The notes under the pieces are model-generated. The model was not told where the DNA came from. It saw only the letters and a program-made list of their open reading frames with translations, and did not search any database. Of a stretch of DNA of 64,000 nucleotides, positions 36,713-45,002 are shown piece after piece (within the stretch, counting starts at the first letter, position 1; every line of letters starts with the position of its first letter). Location: positions 1,054,001 to 1,118,000 of the forward strand of contig OZ243107.1 of NCBI GenBank assembly GCA_965212245.1, given 5' to 3'. A program made the translations under genes and the position numbers. Source of the stretch: CAKZNE01 sp040222435. GTDB lineage: Bacteria; Bacteroidota; Bacteroidia; Flavobacteriales; Schleiferiaceae.

Positions 36713-38338
36713 TTAAGCTTGCCCCACAACCCGGTTTAGTGGAAAACTAAGTTCTACGGTAGTTCCCGAAGATGGCACGCTGTGTATCGATATTTTTCCC
36801 CGTAATTGCTCCATCACTTTAGAGCTTACGTACAAGCCCAGACCACTTCCTTTAGAGTCGGCTGTTCCCTTAAAAAACATCTGTGTTACTTTTGGCAGCA
36901 GGTCTTCTTTAATACCTAGTCCGTTATCTTCCACCCATATATGAAAATGGGAAGTGCTCAGGTTACTATGTACCTTAACTTTTCTTGGAAAGGCTTCACC
37001 CCGGTGGTATTGGGCTGCATTACTAAGCACTTTTTCCACCACCATGAGAAATAACTCATGATCCACTACCAGTTTATCCGCTTTGGAAAAATCAAGCTCA
37101 AATGAAATATCCTCCGCTCCATAATTTTTATTGATCCAGATTGGTAATACTTCGGAAAGGGTTAATTCTGTATAGTTTAAACCTTTATTTATTACCCTGC
37201 GCACTTCCAGCAACCTATGCAAGGTAGAATCCAGATTAGTGCTCAGCTCAAAAACCATATTCCCGAACATACGCATGTTCTCCATGCTTTCTTCTCTTTT
37301 TATGAGGTCGGCCACACCTAAAAGAGAAGACACGGGGCCTCTGAGATCATGAGACGCGTTGTACAGAAATTCCTCCAATTCAAAATTCCGGGTCTTCAGG
37401 TCATTCTCCAACTCCTTAAGTTCTGTAATATCTGTGGAAACCCCCAGAACATGACTTTTAGCTCCGATTTGCATTGGTACCTTTCGCGTCTTGAACCACT
37501 TGGCTTTCCCGGCAATAGTTACTTGTTCTTCAAAGTCAGGAGTAGGTATACCACTTCTTATAACCTCCCGGTCTTTTTCAACAAAAACGTCAACATGTGC
37601 TTTATTGGCGTTAAAATCATAATCTGTTTTTCCCTCAACCTCTTCTACAGAAGAATGGTACAGTTCAGCCAACGCATGATTGGCCAATTTGAAAACACCC
37701 TCGTAGTCTTTTACAAAAATAAAACCGGGTGTAGTGTCAATAACCTTACGGAAAAAGAGATTCTGCTCACTAAACCTGTCTTTAGCTTTTTTGAGCTTTA
37801 CTATATGCTCATTCAACTCCCTGGTTTTCCGGCTTACTTCACCTTCCAGACTGAGCTGATATTTCCGTAGCTTGATCTGGGCCATAACCTGGCCGGCCAG
37901 GGTCTCCAAAGCTTTCTTTTGAGAGGCTGAAAGTTTTCTGGGCTTTACATCCAGCACACAAAGGGTTCCCAGGCGGTTCCCTTCATCGTCTTCCAGAGAG
38001 GCTCCTGCATAAAAACGAATGTTAGGATCATTGAGCACCAATGGGTTATCCTTAAAGGTCTCGTCCTGAAGCGTGTTTTCTACTTCGTATACCGCTTGCT
38101 CTTCCTGAATGGCATAATGGCAAAAAGATATATCACGGGGTGTTTCACTAATGTCAGTACCTGTTTTTGATTTAAACCACTGCCGGTCTTTACTTAAAAT
38201 AGTAATCAAAGAAACAGGAGTATCACATATATAACCGGCTAATTGGGTAAGTGCATCAAACTGGGCTTCACCACCCGTATCCAAAATATCAAAGCCTGCT
38301 AATGCTTTAAGTCTTTTCTCTTCTTGGTTTTCCTTCAC
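36713..38338 (-). CDS. GAF-PAS sensor histidine kinase
   Basis: A 541-aa cytoplasmic kinase starting with GTG (no in-frame ATG fits; the RLKALAGFDILDTG start is typical). A GAF domain spans residues about 20-155 (DISFCHYAI, FYAGASLEDDEGNRLGTLCVLD). A coiled coil leads to a PAS domain at about 195-305 (GFIFVKDYEGVFKLANHALAELY). The dimerisation/phosphoacceptor motif is NASHDLRGP with His330, and the HATPase domain ends with EDNGLGIKE and GSGLGLYVSSKVMEQ. No membrane segment or receiver domain is present and no response regulator is encoded nearby, so it is an orphan. It lies between paaD and paaG on the same strand, and control of the paa genes is conceivable but unproven. Confidence 0.92.
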   Translation of the reverse strand: MKENQEEKRLKALAGFDILDTGGEAQFDALTQLAGYICDTPVSLITILSKDRQWFKSKTGTDISETPRDISFCHYAIQEEQAVYEVENTLQDETFKDNPLVLNDPNIRFYAGASLEDDEGNRLGTLCVLDVKPRKLSASQKKALETLAGQVMAQIKLRKYQLSLEGEVSRKTRELNEHIVKLKKAKDRFSEQNLFFRKVIDTTPGFIFVKDYEGVFKLANHALAELYHSSVEEVEGKTDYDFNANKAHVDVFVEKDREVIRSGIPTPDFEEQVTIAGKAKWFKTRKVPMQIGAKSHVLGVSTDITELKELENDLKTRNFELEEFLYNASHDLRGPVSSLLGVADLIKREESMENMRMFGNMVFELSTNLDSTLHRLLEVRRVINKGLNYTELTLSEVLPIWINKNYGAEDISFELDFSKADKLVVDHELFLMVVEKVLSNAAQYHRGEAFPRKVKVHSNLSTSHFHIWVEDNGLGIKEDLLPKVTQMFFKGTADSKGSGLGLYVSSKVMEQLRGKISIHSVPSSGTTVELSFPLNRVVGQA

Positions 38339-38364
38339 AGGTCCTTAAATCGATTCCTATGGTC

Positions 38365-38372
38365 CAAATTTA
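38365..38372 (-). promoter_or_regulatory. Candidate -7 box (TAAATTTG) of the histidine kinase gene
   Basis: Minus-strand TAAATTTG fits TAnnTTTG 26 bases before the GTG start of the kinase, which suggests that the kinase may be transcribed separately from paaD. No -33 box was seen. Confidence 0.35.
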
Positions 38373-38416
38373 AGAAGCCTGATGATTATAGGGGATATAA
38401 AACCGATAACCGGTCA

Positions 38417-38902
38417 TTAAATACATTTAAAATAATCGAAAGGCTCCAGGCATTCACTGCATTTATAAAGAGCTTTGCAGGCTGTGGAACCAAACTGACT
38501 TACCATTTTAGTGTTTTTAGAACCGCAGTTGGGGCACTGTACTTCCTTAGCTTTTCCAAAAAGTACAGACTTATCTGCAGAGCTTCCTTCAGGGGGTGCA
38601 ATACCATATTCCCTGAGTTTCTGTTTACCCTTCTCTGTCATCCAGTCTGTAGTCCAGGGAGGTGAAAGCACGGTTTGAACTTCAACCGTGTCAAGGCCTT
38701 CATCTTTAAGCCGGGCTTTAATGTTTTGTTCAATTTCATTCATGGCCGGGCAACCACTGTAGGTAGGTGTAATTTGAATTATAGGATGGTCATGGCTGAG
38801 GTCTACATGACGCACTACTCCGAGGTCTACCACCGTAAGAACCGGGATCTCAGGGTCTGTAACTTCCTCGAGCCATTGCCATATTTGATTTTCGCTTACC
38901 AT
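38417..38902 (-). CDS. paaD: Phenylacetyl-CoA epoxidase assembly protein PaaD
   Basis: A 161-aa protein with an N-terminal MIP18/DUF59 domain (VTDPEIPVLTVVDLGVVRHV, then TPTYSGCPAM with its conserved Cys) and a C-terminal zinc-ribbon (CPNCGSKNT ... CKALYKCSECLEPFDYFKC). PaaD is thought to help mature the metal centres of the PaaABCE epoxidase. All expected cysteines are present. It is separated from paaC by a leucine-rich-repeat lipoprotein gene that lies between them on the same strand. Confidence 0.93.
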   Translation of the reverse strand: MVSENQIWQWLEEVTDPEIPVLTVVDLGVVRHVDLSHDHPIIQITPTYSGCPAMNEIEQNIKARLKDEGLDTVEVQTVLSPPWTTDWMTEKGKQKLREYGIAPPEGSSADKSVLFGKAKEVQCPNCGSKNTKMVSQFGSTACKALYKCSECLEPFDYFKCI

Positions 38903-38937
38903 TTCAATATTTACAAATGTACACTCAATCTGTTCAT

Positions 38938-39696
38938 TTACTTTATTATTATCTGGAGCTGACGGTTAGCGGGAACGGCAAAACACGTGGGGATAAATGC
39001 AAAGCGATCTATAGTCAGGTACTCCAACATCGGGTTTCGGCACAGTACTTCAGGTATGGAAATGCCTCCACCCGCATAAGCCACATTAAGATCCTGTAGA
39101 TTGGGAAGGCTCAGGATGCTCTCTGGAATCTCCTTGAAGTCATTACGCTCCAGATTAAGCACCTGTAGGTTTTCCAGTTGTCCTAAGCTCTCTGGTAGTT
39201 TGTGAAGATTGTTCTGTGAGAGGTATAGAAATTTGAGTTTTTTGAGATTGCCGATCTCTGCGGGTAATGAATCCAGCTTATTGTTATTTAAGACCAACCT
39301 TTCCAGGTTCTCCAGTTGACCGATTTCTGCCGGCAGAGATCGCAGCTGGTTATGATGTACAGAAAGCTCCTTCAGGTTTTTAAGCTTACCTATTTCCGTG
39401 GGCAGTTCGGTCAGTTTATTGTTGCTGATCACCAATACTTCAAGCTTTTCCAGGTACGCTATTTCCGGTGTAAGCTTATGTAGGTTTGACTTAAAAAGTC
39501 GAAGCTCTTCCAGGTTGCTCAAGCGGGCGATATGGCGAGGTAAAACACCTATGCGTTGCCGGCTCAGGTTTAATTTTTTCACATCTTCAGCCTCCCGCAA
39601 TGCCTTGGGGTAACTGTAATAGGCGGAGCAGCCACTTATTATAAAAAGGAATGGCAAGCAGAGAAAAAAAGGCAAAAAGAAACCCTTACAACGCAT
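38938..39696 (-). CDS. Leucine-rich-repeat lipoprotein inside the paa operon
   Basis: A 252-aa protein with a lipobox signal (FLFIISGC, Cys at about residue 23). About seven leucine-rich repeats of 23 residues follow, with the typical form LKNLKELSVHHNQLRSLPAEIG and L-x-x-L-x-L-x-x-N-x-L spacing. A short C-terminal cap holds two Cys (VLCRN, PTCFAVPA). LRR lipoproteins bind protein partners; no enzyme signature is seen. It lies 89 bases after paaC and 35 bases before paaD, all on one strand, an unusual insertion between epoxidase genes. Whether it takes part in phenylacetate use or surface binding is unknown. Confidence 0.9.
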   Translation of the reverse strand: MRCKGFFLPFFLCLPFLFIISGCSAYYSYPKALREAEDVKKLNLSRQRIGVLPRHIARLSNLEELRLFKSNLHKLTPEIAYLEKLEVLVISNNKLTELPTEIGKLKNLKELSVHHNQLRSLPAEIGQLENLERLVLNNNKLDSLPAEIGNLKKLKFLYLSQNNLHKLPESLGQLENLQVLNLERNDFKEIPESILSLPNLQDLNVAYAGGGISIPEVLCRNPMLEYLTIDRFAFIPTCFAVPANRQLQIIIK

Positions 39697-39785
39697 CTTC
39701 CGGTATTTACTCTTAGACCAGAACCTTGAAAAGGGTTGGTCTCAGACCTTCAAAAGGTACTAAAAAAAACCAGGGGGAAACTTAC

Positions 39786-40538
39786 CTACCATTGCACATC
39801 AGGGTGCATACGGGGAAGATGTTGCATCTCTGCCAGCACATAGCCCATATACTCGGTGTGCTCGCCTTGCTTACCTCCTTTTTGCATCCAGCCGTCTTCG
39901 GGCTTTTTGAGAGTAGCTATTTCCAGGATTTCAGAAACTTTTTGGTGCCAATGCGCTTTAACTTCTTCCAGGTTTACACCAATACCCTGATCCAGCATCG
40001 TCTGCTCCACCTTGTCCATGGTAAACATTTCACCGGTCCATTCCCAAAGCTCATTTAATGACTGCTGCACTTTTTGATGGCTCTCTTCGGTGCCATCTCC
40101 CAGGCGTATCACCCACTCGGCACTCCATTGTGCGTGGTAGGTTATCTCTTTAATAGCTTTGTGCGCAACAGACTTAATGTGGTCGTCTTTACTTTTCAGT
40201 AACTGGCTGTATTGAAAATAATTAAAGGTGTCAAAAAGAAACTGACGGACGATGGTGTGACCCCAATGGTCATTGGGAAGTTCTACCATTAAAAGGTTAT
40301 GATATTCATACACATCACGGAAAAAGGCTATCCGGTCTTCGGTTACCTCTTCTCCTTTCAAACGGGCCGCATATTGCATCAGCATGCGGGCCTGACCCAG
40401 CTGGTCAAGAGCAATATTGGAAAGGGCAATGTCCTGTTCCAAAACGGGGCCATGGCCACACCATTCGGCTAAGCGCTGGCCCAGTATTAATGCATTATCG
40501 CCAAGACGAAGTGTGTATTCCAGTAATTCTTTTTGCAA
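39786..40538 (-). CDS. paaC: Phenylacetyl-CoA epoxidase structural subunit PaaC
   Basis: A 250-aa ferritin-like protein that pairs with PaaA in the multicomponent epoxidase. It starts with TTG: no in-frame ATG or GTG exists nearby, and the first residues (ELLEYTLRLGDNALILGQRL) line up with the start of E. coli PaaC. AEWCGHGPVLEQDIALSNIALDQLGQAR is the family hallmark, and WSAEWVIRLGDGTEES and WTGEMF follow. PaaC keeps the four-helix fold but lacks the full iron ligands, so it is structural. It lies 44 bases after paaB. Confidence 0.93.
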   Translation of the reverse strand: MQKELLEYTLRLGDNALILGQRLAEWCGHGPVLEQDIALSNIALDQLGQARMLMQYAARLKGEEVTEDRIAFFRDVYEYHNLLMVELPNDHWGHTIVRQFLFDTFNYFQYSQLLKSKDDHIKSVAHKAIKEITYHAQWSAEWVIRLGDGTEESHQKVQQSLNELWEWTGEMFTMDKVEQTMLDQGIGVNLEEVKAHWHQKVSEILEIATLKKPEDGWMQKGGKQGEHTEYMGYVLAEMQHLPRMHPDVQW

Positions 40539-40582
40539 ACCTGTGATTTTGTTTCGAACTAATTTTCTGCTAGCTGTCTTCC

Positions 40583-40870
40583 CTACATGTGGCCTACCTC
40601 ATCCGGAATGTCGTAAAACGTAGGGTGGCGATATACTTTATCATCAGCGGGGGTAAAGAGCGGTTCTTTTTCATCGGGGCTGGAAGCGGTAATCGCATCT
40701 GAGGGTACTACCCATATACTAATGCCTTCACTCCTGCGTGTATATACATCACGGGCATTTTTCATAGCCATATCAGCATCGGGGGCATGCAGGCTTCCAA
40801 CGTGTTTATGACTTAATCCGTTGCGGGAGCGAATGAACACTTCCCAGATCTTCCAATTATCCTTATTCAT
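40583..40870 (-). CDS. paaB: Phenylacetyl-CoA epoxidase subunit PaaB
   Basis: A 95-aa small subunit with the family pattern WEVFIRSRNGLSHKHVGSLHAPDADMA, then NARDVYTRRSEGISIWVVPSDAI. PaaB connects PaaAC heterodimers and is required for activity. The length is standard (about 95 residues). It follows paaA by 19 bases and precedes paaC by 44 bases. Confidence 0.95.
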   Translation of the reverse strand: MNKDNWKIWEVFIRSRNGLSHKHVGSLHAPDADMAMKNARDVYTRRSEGISIWVVPSDAITASSPDEKEPLFTPADDKVYRHPTFYDIPDEVGHM

Positions 40871-40889
40871 TGAAATACTTTAGTTCGGT

Positions 40890-41840
40890 TTATGCTGCGG
40901 CTTGTTTCTTTCGTTCTTCCTGCTTTTTAGCATAGGCGTTGGCAGCTTCACGTATCCATTCTCCTTCGTCATGGGCTTTATTACGAGCCTCCAGTCGCTG
41001 CTTATTGCACTTGCCATTTCCTTTGATCACGTCATAGAATTCATCCCAATTAATTTCACCAAAGGTGTAATGTCCTTTTTCTTCATCCCACTTCAAATCC
41101 GGATCGGGAATGGTAAGTCCTAAAAACTCAGCCTGTGGTACCGTTTTATCTATAAACTCCTGGCGCAACTGATCATTGGATTTTCTCTTAATTTTCCATT
41201 TCATGCTCTGCGCAGAGTTGGGAGATTCGTCATCCGTTGGGCCAAACATCATCAATGAAGGCCACCACCAACGGTTTAATGCTGCCTGGGCCATTTCCTT
41301 TTGAACGGGTGAACCCTGGGCCAGTGTCATCATTATTTCATACCCCTGCCTCTGGTGAAAACTTTCTTCTTTACAAATCCGCACCATGGCCCGGGAATAC
41401 GGTCCGTACGAAGTGCGGCACAACATGACCTGATTGGCAATTGCAGCGCCATCCACCAGCCAGCCTATGGCACCAATATCGGCCCAGGTAGGGGTTGGGT
41501 AATTAAAAATAGATGAGTATTTGGCTTTTCCGCTCAGGAGGTCTTCCACCATATCCATCCGGTCAGCTCCCATTGTTTCAGCTGCCGAATAAAGGTATAA
41601 GCCGTGGCCGGCTTCATCCTGAACCTTGGCCAGCAAAGCCACTTTTCTTCGGAGTGACGGAGCCCTGGTAATCCAGTTGGCTTCGGGTAGCATTCCCACC
41701 ACCTCGCTGTGCGCGTGTTGACTAATCTGTCGGATTAGCGTTTTGCGATACTTATCCGGCATCCAGTCTTTAGGCTCAACTTTATTCTCAGCATCTACAT
41801 AATCCTGGAACTTTTGATCCAGATTCATTTCTGTCGTCAT
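40890..41840 (-). CDS. paaA: Phenylacetyl-CoA epoxidase catalytic subunit PaaA
   Basis: A 316-aa diiron protein that epoxidises the ring of phenylacetyl-CoA with O2. The iron-binding motifs are visible: Glu46 in HSEVVGMLPEANWI, Glu75-x-x-His78 in VQDEAGHGLYLYSAAE and the second EESFHQRQGYE pair in the C-terminal half. GPTDDESPNSA and WDEFYDVIKGNGKCNKQRL are also typical of PaaA. The protein is complete and of normal length. It is the first gene of the minus-strand paaABC unit, with a -7 box at 41864-41871 and divergent paaE upstream. Confidence 0.96.
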   Translation of the reverse strand: MTTEMNLDQKFQDYVDAENKVEPKDWMPDKYRKTLIRQISQHAHSEVVGMLPEANWITRAPSLRRKVALLAKVQDEAGHGLYLYSAAETMGADRMDMVEDLLSGKAKYSSIFNYPTPTWADIGAIGWLVDGAAIANQVMLCRTSYGPYSRAMVRICKEESFHQRQGYEIMMTLAQGSPVQKEMAQAALNRWWWPSLMMFGPTDDESPNSAQSMKWKIKRKSNDQLRQEFIDKTVPQAEFLGLTIPDPDLKWDEEKGHYTFGEINWDEFYDVIKGNGKCNKQRLEARNKAHDEGEWIREAANAYAKKQEERKKQAAA

Positions 41841-41863
41841 AATCTAAGAAGTTTGAAGTTTTA

Positions 41864-41871
41864 CAAAGATA
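41864..41871 (-). promoter_or_regulatory. -7 box TATCTTTG of the paaABC operon
   Basis: Minus-strand TATCTTTG, a full match to TAnnTTTG, lies 23 bases before the paaA ATG. The same octamer occurs on the opposite strand before paaE. A -33 TTG at the correct distance is not obvious. Confidence 0.5.
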
Positions 41872-41961
41872 CTATTCAAAAACCATACTAAGGTTACCCC
41901 GGGCAATTGCAGCAGGGTACGCTTATTTAAACGTTAGCATCATTTTCTGGCTTATGCCTCT

Positions 41962-41969
41962 TATCTTTG
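41962..41969 (+). promoter_or_regulatory. -7 box TATCTTTG of paaE
   Basis: The plus-strand octamer TATCTTTG sits 23 bases ahead of the ATG at 41993. It lies inside the longer possible reading frame that would begin at 41954, which favours the downstream start. Confidence 0.5.
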
Positions 41970-41992
41970 CTGCTTTCGGAAAAACGGATACT

Positions 41993-43138
41993 ATGCTGAA
42001 ATTTTTTAAGAAAGCTCTTGGAACCAAAAAATCACTTTTAGGTGATACGAGGTCTTCATCACGACCACGCTTCCACACCCTTCGGGTACAGGACATTACA
42101 CGTGAAACCGAAGACTGCGTTTCCGTGGCTTTTGAAATTCCAGAAGAACTGGAAGAAAACTATCGCTTTGTTCCTGGTCAATACCTTACCCTTGAGGTTG
42201 AAATTGATGGCGAAAAAGTGAGACGCTCTTACTCGCTATGCTCAAGCCCTCTAGACGGTGAGTTGAGGGTGGCTATCAAAAAAGTGGAAGGTGGACGTTT
42301 TTCATCCTGGGCCAATACACAATTAACTGTGGGTAAGGAAATGCAGGTTATGACACCCGAAGGCAAGTTTAATGCAGAAGTGAATCCAGAGCATAAACAT
42401 AATTATGTAGCCTTTGCCGCAGGTTCCGGAATTACCCCGGTATTCAGTATTATGAAGTCTGTTTTGGAAATGGAACCTCAAAGTACTTTTACTCTTTTTT
42501 ATGGGAATAAAACCAGTAATACGGTAATTTTCCGTGATAAGATAGATGGCTTGAAGAATGAATATATGAACCGTCTGGAGGTACACCATGTTCTGAGCCG
42601 TGAAGATCAGGGCACTGATTACCTTAAAGGACGTATTGATGAAAACAAATGTATTTCCTTCTCCAAACAGTTCTTTGATGTTTCAGAAACGGATGCTTAC
42701 TTTTTATGTGGCCCCGAGGCCATGATCAATTGTGTAAGCGACAGTTTGGCCAAGTTGAATGTGCCCAAAGAAAAGATTCACTATGAGCTTTTTACATCTC
42801 CTTCTCAGAATATTGCTCATAAAACCAAGGTAAGCGCCACTAAAAAACAAGACACCGTTAAAAGTAAGGTTACGGTGATCCTTGATGGGGAAGAAACCCA
42901 TTTTGATATTTCTTCGGATGGCAACGCTATATTGGATGCAGCGCTGGATGCAGGTGCTGATGTGCCATACGCCTGTAAGGGAGCTGTTTGCTGTACCTGC
43001 CGCGCCAAAGTACTGGAGGGTTCTGTAGAAATGGAAATGAACTACGCCCTTGAAGATGATGAGGTAGAAGAGGGTTATGTGCTCACCTGCCAAAGCCACC
43101 CTACTTCAGAAAAAGTAGTGGTGAGTTATGATGAGTGA
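41993..43138 (+). CDS. paaE: Phenylacetyl-CoA epoxidase reductase subunit PaaE
   Basis: A 381-aa flavin-iron-sulfur reductase that passes electrons from NADPH to the PaaA diiron centre. I use the ATG at 41993 (MLKFFKKALG) rather than one 13 codons upstream, because the -7 box TATCTTTG lies between them. The FAD site is RRSYSLCSSP, the nucleotide site FAAGSGITPVFSIMK, and CGPEAMI ends the NAD domain. The C-terminal plant-type 2Fe-2S domain has Cys328-x4-Cys333-x2-Cys336 and Cys366. It is transcribed divergently from paaABC, and its 3' end overlaps the convergent acetyltransferase gene by 13 bases. Confidence 0.94.
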   Translation: MLKFFKKALGTKKSLLGDTRSSSRPRFHTLRVQDITRETEDCVSVAFEIPEELEENYRFVPGQYLTLEVEIDGEKVRRSYSLCSSPLDGELRVAIKKVEGGRFSSWANTQLTVGKEMQVMTPEGKFNAEVNPEHKHNYVAFAAGSGITPVFSIMKSVLEMEPQSTFTLFYGNKTSNTVIFRDKIDGLKNEYMNRLEVHHVLSREDQGTDYLKGRIDENKCISFSKQFFDVSETDAYFLCGPEAMINCVSDSLAKLNVPKEKIHYELFTSPSQNIAHKTKVSATKKQDTVKSKVTVILDGEETHFDISSDGNAILDAALDAGADVPYACKGAVCCTCRAKVLEGSVEMEMNYALEDDEVEEGYVLTCQSHPTSEKVVVSYDE

Positions 43139-43575
43139 TTCCTGACCATATCCACATGCCATATTCCAAAATCCAGGTAAGGCTTGGAAATGGTTTGAAA
43201 CCCCAATGAGCTGTAAAAGTCTTCCAGGTACACCTGAGCCTGTATTTTCAGGTTTTGCGCAGGGTACCTGTTGCCAGCCTCATTTAAGGCGGCTTCAAAT
43301 ATTTTTCGGCCCCATTGCCTGCCACGGTAATCCGAATGCACACAAACCCGCCCTATTGAGGGCTCTTCATAAATAGTTTGAGGCGCTGCTATTCTTGCAT
43401 AAGCTACCAGTTCTGTTTGCCTGTAACCAAGTATATGTACACACTCCTGGTCGTGATGATCAACCTCCTGATAGGCACACTTTTGTTCTACCACAAAAAT
43501 GGCTGTGCGCAAGGCCAGCAGCTCATAGAGCTGCGTGCTTGACATTTCCGCAAAAGTCTGAATCCTGATCTGCAT
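43126..43575 (-). CDS. GNAT acetyltransferase, ElaA-like
   Basis: A 149-aa protein from the ATG at 43573-43575 (MQIRIQTFAEMSSTQLYELL); an upstream ATG at 43614 lies in the neighbouring terminator hairpin. The ElaA-type start LYELLALRTAIFVVEQKCAYQEVDHHDQ is clear, followed by the GNAT acetyl-CoA loop VCVHSDYRGRQWGRKIFEAAL and the C-terminal YLEDFYSSLGFQ. The acceptor substrate is unknown for this family. The stop codon overlaps the 3' end of convergent paaE. Confidence 0.9.
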   Translation of the reverse strand: MQIRIQTFAEMSSTQLYELLALRTAIFVVEQKCAYQEVDHHDQECVHILGYRQTELVAYARIAAPQTIYEEPSIGRVCVHSDYRGRQWGRKIFEAALNEAGNRYPAQNLKIQAQVYLEDFYSSLGFQTISKPYLDFGIWHVDMVRNHSS

Positions 43576-43601
43576 TGATTTGAGCTTTCTCAAAAATAAA
43601 A

Positions 43602-43625
43602 AACCCGGACTCATAAGCCCGGGTT
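43602..43625 (-). terminator. Intrinsic terminator of the sigma-factor operon
   Basis: The inverted repeat AACCCGG (43602-43608) / CCGGGTT (43619-43625) has an A-run on its left side, giving a U-tail on the minus strand. It lies 28 bases after the barrel-protein gene ending at 43654. Confidence 0.75.
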
Positions 43626-43653
43626 ATATATAGAAACTAATTTACGTGATATA

Positions 43654-44979
43654 TCAAGGCAAACTAAGCCCAATGGTTACAGAAGCCATTTGGTAGTTGG
43701 CTGGTAAATTTTCAAAGTTCAAAGGTCCTTTTCCGCTCTGGAAAAAGCTGTTCAGATCGTATTTTGCCGTGAGCTTCAGGTTCTCCCAGCCTATCTGAGC
43801 GATAAGGCCATAGCGAACCGGGTTGGTAAAGAAGTCGTTTTCACGCTCTTCCTCTACTTCTTCCCCTTCAAAGTCATTAAACTCCAACTCTCTTTCACTG
43901 TGAATGCGGAATCCTACATATCCCCCTAAGCCAAAGGTAAAAGCCTCATCCATATCTCCCACATCGCTAAGGTCCAACTGCAGCATCAAGGGAACATTCA
44001 GGTAGGTGATCTCAAATTTGGATTCTGTATAACTATTGGTGTCTTCAATAAAAGAAGAACGGGTTGCTCCTTTTACCAGAATATTATCTCCATACAGACG
44101 GAAGTTATGCCAGCTAATGTTGGCTCCCCATTTGAAGTAGAATTTACTGTAAGGGTTGCCAATTCGGGTTTTCCCTCCGATGCCCAGCTCAAAAACGGTA
44201 GACTTCCAAAAATTCTGCTCGCCTGGTTCGTCATAAACAAAAAACTGACCATCTTCCAATAGCTGATTGAAACCGAAGTTAATGTCAAAATAGGTTTCCG
44301 TGCGATCAATCTTTTCATGTTCACGATCGGGGTCAGTGTCAACCTCTTCATCTTCTTTAAAGCGAAGCGCAAAAGGCTCGTCATCGTCTTCACCATCCTG
44401 GATAATAATACCATCATCCGAAATTATAATTCTCTGACTTTGCTTGCCTTTCTTGTCTTTACCCTGTTCTGTGGCGGGAGCTTCCGGAAGGGGTGGTAAA
44501 GGGGGGACCGGAGGTATAGTGCTTATTGCTCCTTCCTGTGCTTCGGCCTGTGCTTCCATTTGGGCTTCCCAAACTTCCATCTTTCTTTCGTACTCCTCAG
44601 CCCAGGCTTCCCAGCGCTCACCGTAAGCTTCACCCCAGGTTTCCATAAGCTCACTTATCACTTCCATGCTATCTTCGGTGCGCTCGTAAATGGTCTCCTT
44701 CATTTCTTCTGCCTGCTCTTCGGTAATTTCACCCCTCCTTCTTTGCTCCTCTACACGGGCAATCAACTCCTGTTGTTGTTTTTGCAGTTTGGTTGTTTTT
44801 TCTACTACTTCACGGATCACGCGGTTCAGATCCATCTCCGAAAGAGACTGAAGGTCCTGTCCTCTGAGGGTTATCTGATTTCCTTCAATGGCCACCTCAA
44901 CCGAGTCTTTAGCCGGTTGGGCCAAAGCCAGAGTGCACATGAGTACAAAGGAGGCTGTTGTTGCAATTATATTTTTCAT
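43654..44979 (-). CDS. Exported coiled-coil plus outer-membrane barrel protein of a sigma operon
   Basis: A 441-aa protein with a signal peptide (ATTASFVLMCTLALAQ). Residues about 50-150 form a charged coiled coil with 11-residue repeats (METWGEAYGER, WEAWAEEYERK). A Pro-rich linker (IPPVPPLPPLPEAPATE) and a basic/acidic stretch (KDKKGKQSQRIIISDDG) follow. From about residue 225 the sequence becomes amphipathic beta-strands ending in SVTIGLSLP, consistent with an OmpA-like/PorT-like outer-membrane barrel (FDINFGFNQLL, FYFKWGANISW, GLGGYVGFRI). It is the last gene of the sigma/anti-sigma operon and shares its repeat and Pro-rich design with the preceding 160-aa protein. Function is unknown. 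Confidence 0.8.
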   Translation of the reverse strand: MKNIIATTASFVLMCTLALAQPAKDSVEVAIEGNQITLRGQDLQSLSEMDLNRVIREVVEKTTKLQKQQQELIARVEEQRRRGEITEEQAEEMKETIYERTEDSMEVISELMETWGEAYGERWEAWAEEYERKMEVWEAQMEAQAEAQEGAISTIPPVPPLPPLPEAPATEQGKDKKGKQSQRIIISDDGIIIQDGEDDDEPFALRFKEDEEVDTDPDREHEKIDRTETYFDINFGFNQLLEDGQFFVYDEPGEQNFWKSTVFELGIGGKTRIGNPYSKFYFKWGANISWHNFRLYGDNILVKGATRSSFIEDTNSYTESKFEITYLNVPLMLQLDLSDVGDMDEAFTFGLGGYVGFRIHSERELEFNDFEGEEVEEERENDFFTNPVRYGLIAQIGWENLKLTAKYDLNSFFQSGKGPLNFENLPANYQMASVTIGLSLP

Positions 44980-45002
44980 CTTATGTTGTTTATACGTTAG
45001 TT

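Noticed and set aside
41954..41992. Thirteen extra codons at the start of paaE
   Set aside because: They contain the likely -7 promoter box, and the following ATG matches the usual PaaE start region better.
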